A DNA stretch of 64,000 bases from Mobiluncus sp963511525 (GTDB taxonomy: Bacteria > Actinomycetota > Actinomycetes > Actinomycetales > Actinomycetaceae), in contig NZ_CAUPIY010000003.1 of NCBI RefSeq assembly GCF_963511525.1, positions 62,001-126,000 of the forward strand, written 5' to 3'. A program made the translations under genes and the position numbers. Below the pieces are notes generated by a model. It saw only the letters and a list, made by a program, of their open reading frames with translations, searched no databases and had not been told where the DNA came from. This document shows positions 17,274-24,816 of the stretch, one piece after another (the first letter of the stretch is position 1; each line of letters begins with the position of its first letter).

Positions 17274-19946
17274 ATGCATAAAAAGCGCATGGCTATAGGC
17301 TTTCTACTTGCTCTTGCACTGGGGATCGGAACTCCCACGGCCGCATTTGCTTGTACCGGGGTTATTGTCGGACCCGAACTGACTACTGATGGAAGTTTCT
17401 TCTTTGGTCGTACCGAAGATCTAGAGATTAACCATAATAAGGCATATGTTATTCACGAGGCCGGATATTTCCAACCAGGACAAACTATAGAGGACGTTTC
17501 CTACGGAACGGATGCTGGCTATCAATTTACATTTGCAAATCCTTCATATAGGTATAACGGAGTTAACGACACCACCCCTGAATACGGAATCTTTGATGAG
17601 GCTGGCTTTAACGAAAAAGGACTAATGGTCGATATGACCGTTTCTGCAAGCGCCAACGAAGCTGTTCTGGCCCAAGATCCACTCTTGGACGGGGAAGACG
17701 GCAACCGTGTTGGTCTGACAGAGGCAATCCTCCCCACGGTCGTTTTGGCCACTTGCGACACTCCGGAAAACGCGGTGAGATTTATTGCTGACGAACTGGC
17801 AACGAAAGGGGCAGCAGAAGGCAATGCCCTGGTTGTAGCCAGCAAGAGCGACCTGTGGTACATGGAGATTTACACCGGACACCAATTTCTAGCCATGCGC
17901 TACCCGAAAGACAAGTTCTCAGTTTTCCCCAATACCTTCTGGATTAATGGCGTCACTTTGACCCCAGGGGAAACTACCAATAACTATGTTGTCTCCCAAG
18001 ACGGCAATTACATCTTCTCGAAAGGTCTGTTCAGCACCGCTAAAGCGGCCGGAACTTTCAAGGGGGACGAAGCTCGGCATTACATTGAGGCGCGGGAATC
18101 TTACGCTGATCCAGAGGTCGATTCGCGTGATGCCTCTCGCGCTGCTTCGGGAATCAAGACCCTGAATCCCAGTGCCCAGGTTGACCCAAAGGGAACCGCC
18201 TTCCCCTTCTTGCAAAGTGCCAAGAAAAAGAGCATCTCACTAGAAATGGTTATGGACACTACGCGCAACCGTTTTGCCAATCTCGGAAATCTTCCGGGGA
18301 ATGACACCGGTGAGAAAGGTTATTATCCTATCGGTAACCGTAATGTGATGGAGGCTCATGTTTTCCAAATTCCAACTACTGCGACGGATAGTTTTCCTGC
18401 CGTAGAATATTTAGCTCTGGGATCCACACTCACCTCTCCGTACGTGCCGTACTACTTGGATCAGACTGCCGGTTTTTCCCCGGCAATGAATAGGTCCAAT
18501 GAGTACACTTCTAACTCGGTTTATTGGACCGCGATGGATATTTTGCACATGGTCGAGACGAATCGCTCTAAGTATCAACCCATAGTCAATGCCAAACTCT
18601 CGCCGGTTCAAAAAGAGATTCTGACTGCAACGAAATTAAGCGACGAGGGGACGTCAGCGCGCACCGCGTGGAACACCAAAGCCGCTTCCAAGGCCTTTGC
18701 GGCTATGCAATCGGTACAAACTGAGTTGCGGACTAAACTGTTCCAAGATGGTTATACCTCTTCATCGGAGCGGGTACGGAAAGCAGGCTTGTCAGGAGGG
18801 GAATTCCGTCTAACAGTTCCGGCTGGAGTCACGGATACCGTCTGGAAGCTCAGTTTTGATTCCAAATCGAAAGCCCTTTCCATAGTTGATGCCTATGGGG
18901 AACCTGTTGGGGTACCGGCCGGCGTACCTTTTAACATCACCATCAGGAAAGCCACTTACGAAAAGAATCCTGGTCTTACTCTGGACGGGCAACCTGTACA
19001 GGCGGCTTTACAAGGTGACGTATATGTTTGGAAGTACTCCACCACCGTAGGCCGTTACAGCGGTAAGAATCGTCAAGCCGTGGCAGCCAATCTGTCCAAG
19101 TCGTTCTTTACGAATGCTAAAACGGCCTTCATTGTGAATTCCCAATCTTGCAGCGATGCCATCAGTGCGGCGAATCTCTCGCAGGGGCAAGCCCCGATTC
19201 TTTATACCCATGGAATCGGTCTTGACGAAGTGACTCAAACCGAACTCGCTCGATTGCACCCGCAGACAGTTGTCCTGGTCGGCGGGACCGGAGCGGTCAG
19301 CAATGCTGTGCAACAGACTGTGCGCACGCTGCTGCCTTCGGCACGGGTGACGCGGATTGAAGGATCGAGTCGTTATGCAGTGAACGCGCAATCCGCAAAT
19401 GAGTTTTCTCCGGATACGAACACTATCGTGATTGCCCCAGGACAAAACTGTTTTGCCGCAGTAAACGCCGTGTCCTTCGCTAAGAATCTCAACGCTCCCG
19501 TATTCTTGGTTTCCAGCCAAGAAGTTCCGCGAGAAATATCTGAGCAAATCAAGCGCCTGACTAAAGTGAAACAAGTCGTCATCGTAGGAAACGAGACCGA
19601 CGTGTCCGCTACGGTGCAATCGAAACTGGATGAATTGACAGGAGTGAAGTCCTCTCGGCTGACTTCTCAGAATCAAATCCAGCTCAGCGCCGCGCTGGCA
19701 GGGAATATCTCTGAGCCACGACAAGCCATTGTGGCCAGCGGTATGGAACCGGCCGATGCTTTGGTTGCTGCACCGCTCGCCCAGCATCTCAATTTGCCGT
19801 TGGTACTTTCAACGCCGGATCAACTTGACCCCTCCGTGGTCCAGTACATCCAGAAGACGAAGTCCATCAAACAGGCGATTTTTGTCGGTGGTCCCGTTCC
19901 CCTCAGTCAGTCCCTTCGCGCGCAGATGCAGGGGATTTTGAACTAG
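17274..19946 (+). CDS. Secreted C69-family dipeptidase with three cell-wall-binding (CWB2) repeats
   Basis: The ATG at 17274 is preceded by AAGGAG and gives 890 residues; the in-frame ATG at 17238 lacks such a site. A signal peptide ends at AAFA, exposing Cys27 (CTGVIVG). In peptidase family C69 the N-terminal Cys is the nucleophile, so signal cleavage may also activate the enzyme. The C69 core runs to about residue 480, then a ~130-residue linker domain. Three CWB2 repeats follow from about 610 (DAISAANLSQGQAPILYT, VVLVGGTGAVS, VVIVGNETDVS, IFVGGPVPLS). These should hold it on the wall via anionic polymers. TACAAT at 17192-17197 may be a -10 box. A strong terminator follows. Confidence 0.88.
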   Translation: MHKKRMAIGFLLALALGIGTPTAAFACTGVIVGPELTTDGSFFFGRTEDLEINHNKAYVIHEAGYFQPGQTIEDVSYGTDAGYQFTFANPSYRYNGVNDTTPEYGIFDEAGFNEKGLMVDMTVSASANEAVLAQDPLLDGEDGNRVGLTEAILPTVVLATCDTPENAVRFIADELATKGAAEGNALVVASKSDLWYMEIYTGHQFLAMRYPKDKFSVFPNTFWINGVTLTPGETTNNYVVSQDGNYIFSKGLFSTAKAAGTFKGDEARHYIEARESYADPEVDSRDASRAASGIKTLNPSAQVDPKGTAFPFLQSAKKKSISLEMVMDTTRNRFANLGNLPGNDTGEKGYYPIGNRNVMEAHVFQIPTTATDSFPAVEYLALGSTLTSPYVPYYLDQTAGFSPAMNRSNEYTSNSVYWTAMDILHMVETNRSKYQPIVNAKLSPVQKEILTATKLSDEGTSARTAWNTKAASKAFAAMQSVQTELRTKLFQDGYTSSSERVRKAGLSGGEFRLTVPAGVTDTVWKLSFDSKSKALSIVDAYGEPVGVPAGVPFNITIRKATYEKNPGLTLDGQPVQAALQGDVYVWKYSTTVGRYSGKNRQAVAANLSKSFFTNAKTAFIVNSQSCSDAISAANLSQGQAPILYTHGIGLDEVTQTELARLHPQTVVLVGGTGAVSNAVQQTVRTLLPSARVTRIEGSSRYAVNAQSANEFSPDTNTIVIAPGQNCFAAVNAVSFAKNLNAPVFLVSSQEVPREISEQIKRLTKVKQVVIVGNETDVSATVQSKLDELTGVKSSRLTSQNQIQLSAALAGNISEPRQAIVASGMEPADALVAAPLAQHLNLPLVLSTPDQLDPSVVQYIQKTKSIKQAIFVGGPVPLSQSLRAQMQGILN

Positions 19947-20014
19947 AGCACGGATTATCGAGGCATTGTTATCACTGAGGCAACGTCGCTCAGTTATCCG
20001 CATAAATAAATACC

Positions 20015-20057
20015 TGCAGCCGGGGTCACCGTATTGGTGTTGCCCCGGCTGCATTTT
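20015..20057 (+). terminator. Terminator after the C69 dipeptidase
   Basis: TGCAGCCGGGG (20015-20025) pairs with CCCCGGCTGCA (20043-20053), followed by TTTT on the plus strand. It lies about 70 bases after the dipeptidase stop. Confidence 0.85.
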
Positions 20058-20179
20058 GCATAATTAGTATTCCCGACCCATTTGTGAAGTCGCGAAAATC
20101 GGGATTGTTGGAATTCCGTCAAAATCGCTCGTGACTAAATCGCACCCGCCACTTGGGTCACTTATATGGGTCCTAATTC

Positions 20180-20209
20180 AGTGGAACCCGGGTAATCCCG
20201 GGTTCCACT
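20180..20209. terminator. Palindrome with GTGGAACCC arms
   Basis: AGTGGAACCCGGG and CCCGGGTTCCACT form a perfect 13-bp stem with a TAAT loop, 22 bases beyond the rpsI stop. There is no clear T-run on the minus side, so it may be a terminator or a dispersed element. A second palindrome with the same GTGGAACCC start lies at 22935-22962. Confidence 0.55.
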
Positions 20210-20230
20210 AAACTTTGTCGCAGGCAGCGA

Positions 20231-20725
20231 TCAACGCTTCGAGTACTGAGGCGCCTTGCGAGCCTTCTTAAGACCAGCCTTCTTACGCTCCACGGCGCGA
20301 GCGTCGCGGGTCAGGAAGCCGGCTTTCTTAAGCGCGGGACGGTTAGCGTCACGATCGATTTCGTTCAGCGCGCGGGACACGCCCAAGCGCAGCGCACCGG
20401 CCTGGCCGGAAATACCGCCGCCGTCAATGCGAGCCTTGACGTCGAAACGCCCCTGCAAGTCCAACAGCACGAAAGGTGCCATGACCAATTGCTGGTGCAA
20501 CTTGTTCGGGAAGTAATCTTCCAGGGTACGACCGTTGATAGTCCAATTGCCGTTACCCGGAACCAAACGCACGCGGGCTACGGCTTCTTTACGGCGCCCC
20601 AGCCCCATGCCTTTGTCAATACGAGAATTCCCACGACCCGGTTCATCCTGAGCCGCCGGAGTCTCGGTGGTGTATTCGCTGGGGACATCCTCCAGCTCTT
20701 CGATTTCTGCAGTGGTCTTCGCCAC
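20231..20725 (-). CDS. rpsI: 30S ribosomal protein uS9
   Basis: Small-subunit protein whose C-terminal tail reaches the P-site tRNA. The core starts near residue 38 (GLGRRKEAVARVRLVPG) and ends KKARKAPQYSKR, the expected tail. About 35 acidic residues precede the core, so it is 164 residues long against ~130 in E. coli; such N-terminal extensions are usual in actinobacteria. It follows rplM by 29 bp. Confidence 0.96.
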   Translation of the reverse strand: MAKTTAEIEELEDVPSEYTTETPAAQDEPGRGNSRIDKGMGLGRRKEAVARVRLVPGNGNWTINGRTLEDYFPNKLHQQLVMAPFVLLDLQGRFDVKARIDGGGISGQAGALRLGVSRALNEIDRDANRPALKKAGFLTRDARAVERKKAGLKKARKAPQYSKR

Positions 20726-20754
20726 GATACTCCTTGAGGTTTTGCGAACCGCGC

Positions 20755-21198
20755 TTATTGCGCGATTTGCGTGAGTTCAAAAACTTCCGGGTTCTGGCCG
20801 GCATGCGGATGTTCCGGTCCGGCGTAAACCTTCAGCTTCGTCAATTGCTGTTTGGAGAGGCGGTTATGAGGCATCATTCCCCTAACTGCCTTCTCGATGA
20901 TTTTCTCGGGTTGCTTGTCCCGCATTTCCTGGTAAGAGGTCGCCTTCAAGCCACCGGGGAAACCCGAGTGGTGGTAGGCAGTCTTTTCAGTCCATTTGTT
21001 GCCGGTCAACACGACCTTTTCCGCGTTGATAACGATGACATAGTCTCCGTTATCAAAGTTGGGAGCGAAGGTCGGCTTGTGCTTGCCGCGCAGCAAGGTA
21101 GCCACCTGGGATGCCAAACGTCCCAGCACGATGCCATCAGCATCTACTACGTGCCACTTCGCGTCAACGTCACCAGCCTTGGGTGAATAAGTACGCAC
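20755..21198 (-). CDS. rplM: 50S ribosomal protein uL13
   Basis: Early-assembly large-subunit protein. Signature segments are VRTYSPKAGDVDAKWHVVDA, GRLASQVATLLRGKHKP and MLPHNR-type MMPHNRLSKQQLTKLKVYAG. I chose the GTG at 21198, which gives 147 residues, the usual actinobacterial length; a TTG five codons earlier is the alternative. A good promoter lies at 21325-21353 and a leader hairpin at 21231-21246. Confidence 0.95.
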   Translation of the reverse strand: MRTYSPKAGDVDAKWHVVDADGIVLGRLASQVATLLRGKHKPTFAPNFDNGDYVIVINAEKVVLTGNKWTEKTAYHHSGFPGGLKATSYQEMRDKQPEKIIEKAVRGMMPHNRLSKQQLTKLKVYAGPEHPHAGQNPEVFELTQIAQ

Positions 21199-21230
21199 TT
21201 CTCTAGCCTTCAATTCTTAATCGTCGGTCT

Positions 21231-21246
21231 CATCACTTTTGTGATG
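21231..21246 (-). promoter_or_regulatory. Small hairpin in the rplM leader
   Basis: CATCAC (21231-21236) and GTGATG (21241-21246) form a 6-bp stem with a four-base loop in the 5' leader of the rplM-rpsI mRNA, 33 bases before the GTG start. It may be an autogenous control site; this is only suggested by position. Confidence 0.35.
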
Positions 21247-21324
21247 ATGAAAGTTTGCGTGTGCCCCGGGATGACAGCGGTATGAGTGGGAATGGTCACC
21301 AACTCGAGGGCATACAACCGTTTA

Positions 21325-21353
21325 ATCTTAGCGATTTCGCCCGCCTGGGTCAA
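21325..21353 (-). promoter_or_regulatory. Promoter of rplM-rpsI
   Basis: On the minus strand TTGACC (21353-21348), a 17-base spacer and TAAGAT (21330-21325) closely match the housekeeping sigma consensus. The leader to the rplM start would be about 120 bases. The left-hand 100-bp repeat of the islet begins eight bases beyond the -35 box. Confidence 0.7.
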
Positions 21354-21360
21354 AATCACG

Positions 21361-21460
21361 GCGTACCTTATGTATTTTGAGCGCGAGGGCGGTGTGGTGC
21401 CTCATATAGTTTGAGCACGAAAATATATTGTTGGTATGAATGATGGAGTGGCTTCTATGG
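21361..21460 (+). repeat. Direct repeat, copy 1
   Basis: This 100-bp block recurs at 22471-22570 with about 11 mismatches (about 89% identity), offset 1110 bp. It runs from GCGTACCTTA to the start of a short reading frame (ATGAATGATGGAGTGG). Within it TTTGAGCGCGA (21376) and TTTGAGCACGA (21410) are themselves a 34-bp-spaced direct repeat that could be an operator. It looks like the promoter and start of a gene, duplicated by the event that created the islet. Confidence 0.85.
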
Positions 21461-21516
21461 GTGCTCATGTTGAGTTCACGAAGAGGATCGTGTTCACCGC
21501 CTATAGGAGGACGTGA
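21436..21516 (+). pseudogene. 26-residue reading frame, possible antitoxin start remnant
   Basis: The frame MNDGVASMGAHVEFTKRI runs only 26 codons. Its first codons are the same as those of the PIN-domain frame at 22546, since both lie in the duplicated block. A short gene (for example a VapB-like antitoxin) may have begun here and been cut; there is too little sequence to assign a family. Confidence 0.3.
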
Positions 21517-21757
21517 TTGTAGAGAATGCTAGGTTGCGGCGGGCAGCAAACCGATTAGAAAGTGAAATCAGGGAGCAAAACCAGCCAACCACACCACAGT
21601 CGGAACCGGTGCGGTCAGTCCTGAAAGCAATACAGGCCCCCGCCCCAAACCCGGGGAAGATTTAGCGAAAGACCTTAAAACTCGCGCCGAACAGCCCAAA
21701 GCAGAACGCGACCAAACCAAACGCCGCAAACAACACCGACACGGGCGCGGCAGATAA
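21513..21757 (+). pseudogene. Remnant of a charged C-terminal domain (mobilisation-like), frameshifted
   Basis: A GTG at 21513 opens 50 codons (ENARLRRAANRLESEIREQN and on). A shift of frame near 21655-21665 continues with EDLAKDLKTRAEQPKAERDQ and a very basic tail to a stop at 21755-21757. A basic, coiled tail of this type is common at the end of relaxase/mobilisation proteins, but I cannot assign the family. The frame break suggests a decayed gene brought in by a mobile element. Confidence 0.3.
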
Positions 21758-21760
21758 GAG

Positions 21761-21949
21761 CTACTTCTTCGAGGAGTGAATCTTGAAGATATAGAACGCC
21801 AAGGCTGCTAGCATAAACGCTGTTGTTGATGACGAAATCTGGGCGAGTACGAATGATGGCTCTTTTATTAGAGCAAAAATAGTCCCGATAATGCCTGTAA
21901 CTACCGTAACGCAGGCAAGTACTACAATAAGTGTTCTTAGGGCACGCAT
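21761..21949 (-). CDS. Small two-helix membrane protein, possible immunity protein
   Basis: A 62-residue protein with two predicted transmembrane helices (TLIVVLACVTVVTGIIGTIF and a second around TTAFMLAALAFYIF) and a basic tail HSSKK. Its ATG at 21949 shares a base with the stop of the secreted-protein gene upstream (TAATG), which argues for translational coupling; an ATG five codons earlier is possible but has no ribosome-binding site. I do not recognise the family. Size, topology and coupling to a small secreted protein resemble bacteriocin immunity proteins, which is only an inference. Confidence 0.55.
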   Translation of the reverse strand: MRALRTLIVVLACVTVVTGIIGTIFALIKEPSFVLAQISSSTTAFMLAALAFYIFKIHSSKK

Positions 21950-22428
21950 TATTGTGACCAGCATACTGGTAGTGCGTTTGATACAGCGCTAGCATTGCAG
22001 CTATTCAAGAACACCGTAGGCCAAAAAGCTCTCCAGCCGTTTTTTCCTTTACAAGCGGACATGGCTTTTATTACTGCGGAGGTAGGTGAATCCGGATGCA
22101 TTGTATCTGAGCTTGCCTGAAGGGCAGAGGTATATTCGTCTAAAACTTTTTTATCAATCGAATCATCAGATACGGCGGCTGCATAATCGATAGTTCCATT
22201 CTTGAAATAAGGATCCAGCCTTTGCAGAGAATCGATGTTCTTGCGTATGGATTGGAATTCTTCTTCGGAAATACTGCTGATAACAGGTCTAGAATTTACC
22301 GTTACCAAGGAATCTATAGGTGTATCTGGATGCAAACTATCAGCATTTGCGGTACCAGAAACGACCATTGACAGCGCTATCGTGGTGACAGAAGCTACAA
22401 ACAATCTCAAGGATTTCCTCGGAATCAT
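21949..22428 (-). CDS. Small secreted protein with Cys-containing C-terminus, unknown function
   Basis: 159 residues. A clear signal peptide (SLRLFVASVTTIALSMVVSG, cleavage after ANA at ~29) is followed by a polar region and a C-terminal ~38 residues. The only three cysteines lie there (126, 144, 156), among SACKGKNGWRAFWP and NALPVCWSQ. The motif HPD(T/S)P occurs twice, at ~33-37 and ~111-115, the second just before the Cys region, as if marking two segments. Base composition is more AT-rich than the flanks, suggesting transfer. A perfect 16-bp palindrome covers the leader. I do not recognise the family; a bacteriocin-like peptide or other exported effector is possible. Confidence 0.6.
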   Translation of the reverse strand: MIPRKSLRLFVASVTTIALSMVVSGTANADSLHPDTPIDSLVTVNSRPVISSISEEEFQSIRKNIDSLQRLDPYFKNGTIDYAAAVSDDSIDKKVLDEYTSALQASSDTMHPDSPTSAVIKAMSACKGKNGWRAFWPTVFLNSCNASAVSNALPVCWSQ

Positions 22429-22431
22429 GCT

Positions 22432-22447
22432 CTCAGTTTAAACTGAG
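22432..22447. promoter_or_regulatory. Perfect 16-bp palindrome at the start of the secreted-protein gene
   Basis: CTCAGTTTAAACTGAG lies four bases upstream of the ATG at 22428. As DNA it could be a repressor site; as RNA the second arm (ACTGAG) includes the GAG of the likely ribosome-binding site, so folding could limit translation. Confidence 0.55.
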
Positions 22448-22470
22448 TGCGAACCCTAGTCAATGGCCCG

Positions 22471-22570
22471 GCGTACCTTACGGATTTTGAGCACAAGGGC
22501 GGTGTGGTGCCTCACATAGTTTGAGCGCGAAAATAGGTTGTTGGTATGAATGATGGAGTGGTTTCTAGAG
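22471..22570 (+). repeat. Direct repeat, copy 2
   Basis: Second copy of the block at 21361-21460. It contains the presumed promoter and the first codons of the truncated PIN-domain frame. The TTTGAGC(A/G)C(A/G)A pair is also kept. Confidence 0.85.
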
Positions 22571-22932
22571 GTTCTCCCGATTACGCAAGACGCGAGCGTG
22601 CGCTTGCCGCCCTAGAACAGCTCCCCCACCGGGTACTGAGCACCCAAGTTTTACTGGAGCTATACAATGTCCTGACCCGCAAACTGAAAGACATTGCGGC
22701 CGGACAGATTGCTGATGAAATCATCGAGCATCTCAGCTTTCAAACCGTCATCCCCGTTGACGCGCGCCTGGTAAACCAAGCCGTTCAAATTGCTGGTCGT
22801 TTCCAACTCTCTATCTGGGACGCCATGATTGTTGCGGCCGCCAAACGCGGGGGCTGCAAAGAAATCTGGAGCGAGGACCTCAGTGAGGGCATGGTCTTTG
22901 ACGGCGTCACCGTGGTCAATCCCCTTCAATAG
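22546..22932 (+). CDS. PIN-domain (VapC-like) protein, N-terminus replaced
   Basis: 128 residues. The stretch RVLSTQVLLELYNVLTRK and the ending SIWDAMIVAAAKRGGCKEIW followed by SEDLSEGMVFDGVTVVNP match the second half of PIN-domain ribonucleases, with the acidic residues of the active site (E of LLELYN, D of IWDAM, ED of SEDL). The usual first ~25 residues with the first catalytic Asp (a DTNVLVY-type strand) are missing. Instead the frame begins MNDGVVSRG, the same codons as in the duplicated block. A deletion may have fused another gene's start to a vapC body. Likely inactive as a nuclease. Confidence 0.65.
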   Translation: MNDGVVSRGSPDYARRERALAALEQLPHRVLSTQVLLELYNVLTRKLKDIAAGQIADEIIEHLSFQTVIPVDARLVNQAVQIAGRFQLSIWDAMIVAAAKRGGCKEIWSEDLSEGMVFDGVTVVNPLQ

Positions 22933-22934
22933 CA

Positions 22935-22962
22935 GTGGAACCCCACCATGGTGGGGTTCCAC
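22935..22962. terminator. Perfect 28-bp palindrome after the PIN-domain gene
   Basis: GTGGAACCCCACCA and its exact complement meet at 22948/22949, two bases after the PIN-domain stop codon. It can form a strong hairpin and may end the transcript, but there is no T-run. Its GTGGAACCC start is shared with 20180-20209. Confidence 0.55.
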
Positions 22963-23181
22963 GCAGCTTCAGGAATTCTGGGGTGGCGGCGTGTTGGGAT
23001 TGTAGGGCTGGGGTGGCTGCGACTGTCCGACCCGCACACTAAGCCAAAGGGACAATCCTGCCGCCTAAGGCCCCACGCAACCAAACGGACATGGGGCCCC
23101 ACGAAAGGGGCTTCTGCACAGAAAGGACTTGAGCGGCACCTCACTTGCACGTATATGGCAAGCGCTCAGGACGGGGCTGCA

Positions 23182-24816
23182 TTAGTTGTGTTCAGGCGCC
23201 TCATCCCCAGCAGGGCGAGTCTTGAGCTTGGACAACTCCCCGGTGAGTACAGTCACCTGTTTAGAAAGAGCGCTCGCGTCCTGAGAAAGTTCATCAACAT
23301 CGGTCCGAGCCTTGGTGACGTTCGTGCAATAATCCTCCAGGTTCTCCAGGACGACACCTGAGTCATTCGCCGCGCTGGAGATTGCCTGCGCAATATTTTG
23401 TGTGACAGCGTTCTGTTCCTCAACCGCGGCCGAAATGGTGGTTTGGTAGTCATTGACTTGTGAAATAACCCCAGCAATTTCGTCGATAGCGGCGACAGTT
23501 TGCTGGGTTTTTTCCTGGATGTCATTAATCATCACAGCAATCTGGCTCGTCGCCTTGGCTGTTTCTGCAGCCAAATCCTTGACCTCGCTGGCGACCACCG
23601 CAAAATCTTTCCCCGATTCGCCAGCTCGAGCGGCTTCAATAGTGGCGTTCAAGGCCAGCAGGTTGGTTTGCGCAGCAATGCTGGTCACCGTACCGATGAC
23701 GGTCTCAACCTTTTGGGTAGAGTCCTGCAGTCGCAAGATGGTCTCCTGGGCGTTGCGGGACACCTCGGTGGCCTCGTTAGCGGTACGGGAAGCCTCCGCG
23801 GAGCTGGCTGATATCTCTGCGATGGCGGCGTTCATTTCCTCAGATCCGCTGGCAACAGTTTGCAGATTTGCAACGATACCATTGAGAGACTCAGTCGTAG
23901 ATTTCGCTAATTCCACCGTTTCCGCAGCGTTTGTGGCAGCTGTGGACGCGACCTGAACCACCCGGTTGGTTTGTTCGGCAGTCTTAGCCGCCAAGTTTTG
24001 CCCTTCGCCTAACACGTCGGTTAGCTCATCTTGTGAATACGCCAAGGCTCGGAGCATATCAGCGACTTCGTCGTTTGAGTTCGATGTCAGTCGCGGGGTC
24101 AAGTCACCATTTCGTAACGCCAGGACCGAAGAATGCAGTTTAGTGACGGAGGCGACAATCCCTCGGCGCACCCGATGCAGGATAAACGCCACCACCAGGA
24201 AAGCTATGACGATGTCGATAGCGTGAATAATGACGTTTTTACCTACTAAGCCGTGGGTTTGTTGCAAAACCGTGTCACTGAGGGAGGACAGCGAGTTCTG
24301 CAGGGTATCTAATTCAGACAGGATCGCTGCAATGACCGATTCGTCCACAGCCAGGCCCTCGCCGCTGTTCTCGGTTTGCGCAACCGCTTGCCGGTATGAC
24401 TCCAGGCTGGAGACTGCCTGCGCAAATTGTTTCCGCAGCTGTTCATCTCGCAATCCAGACTTAGAGAAAATGTCTTGAGCGGTGTTCAAGTTGGATACGG
24501 CCTGCTCGATAGTCTCTGTAATCGGCTGGGGTTCCAGATTCTGGGTGGGATTATGGCTGGCAAAATCATTTTGACTGTAATTAGCTTGACTCTGCCTGAC
24601 CAGCTCGGATACGGCACTGACTTGGTCTGAAATCCGGATTAAATCCTGGTAGTTACGTACTTTCCCATAATAGATATCGTCAGTTATGGCGGAACAAATC
24701 ACGAACGAGGCTATGCCCAGGATTCCTACAATCCCCATCAGCAGTACCTTAATCAGCACATTCAGGCGTAGCTGAGATTTTTTATTCCCGCCTTGGCGGC
24801 TTTGCGGTCTCATCAT
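23182..24816 (-). CDS. Methyl-accepting chemotaxis protein
   Basis: 544-residue chemoreceptor. A basic N-terminus leads into helix 1 (NVLIKVLLMGIVGILGIASF). A periplasm-facing sensor region of ~150 residues comes next, then helix 2 (IIHAIDIVIAFLVVAFIL), a HAMP linker and a long coiled-coil signalling domain. The hairpin tip IAAQTNLLALNATIEAARAG binds CheA/CheW. The start overlaps the stop of the upstream receptor gene (ATGA at 24813-24816), so the two are made together. The ligand is unknown. Implies a motile cell with che genes elsewhere. Confidence 0.93.
   Translation of the reverse strand: MMRPQSRQGGNKKSQLRLNVLIKVLLMGIVGILGIASFVICSAITDDIYYGKVRNYQDLIRISDQVSAVSELVRQSQANYSQNDFASHNPTQNLEPQPITETIEQAVSNLNTAQDIFSKSGLRDEQLRKQFAQAVSSLESYRQAVAQTENSGEGLAVDESVIAAILSELDTLQNSLSSLSDTVLQQTHGLVGKNVIIHAIDIVIAFLVVAFILHRVRRGIVASVTKLHSSVLALRNGDLTPRLTSNSNDEVADMLRALAYSQDELTDVLGEGQNLAAKTAEQTNRVVQVASTAATNAAETVELAKSTTESLNGIVANLQTVASGSEEMNAAIAEISASSAEASRTANEATEVSRNAQETILRLQDSTQKVETVIGTVTSIAAQTNLLALNATIEAARAGESGKDFAVVASEVKDLAAETAKATSQIAVMINDIQEKTQQTVAAIDEIAGVISQVNDYQTTISAAVEEQNAVTQNIAQAISSAANDSGVVLENLEDYCTNVTKARTDVDELSQDASALSKQVTVLTGELSKLKTRPAGDEAPEHN

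Noticed and set aside
22948..23361. 137-codon plus-strand frame after the PIN-domain gene
   Set aside because: Starts inside a palindrome and runs over the 3' end of a chemoreceptor gene; composition is not protein-like.
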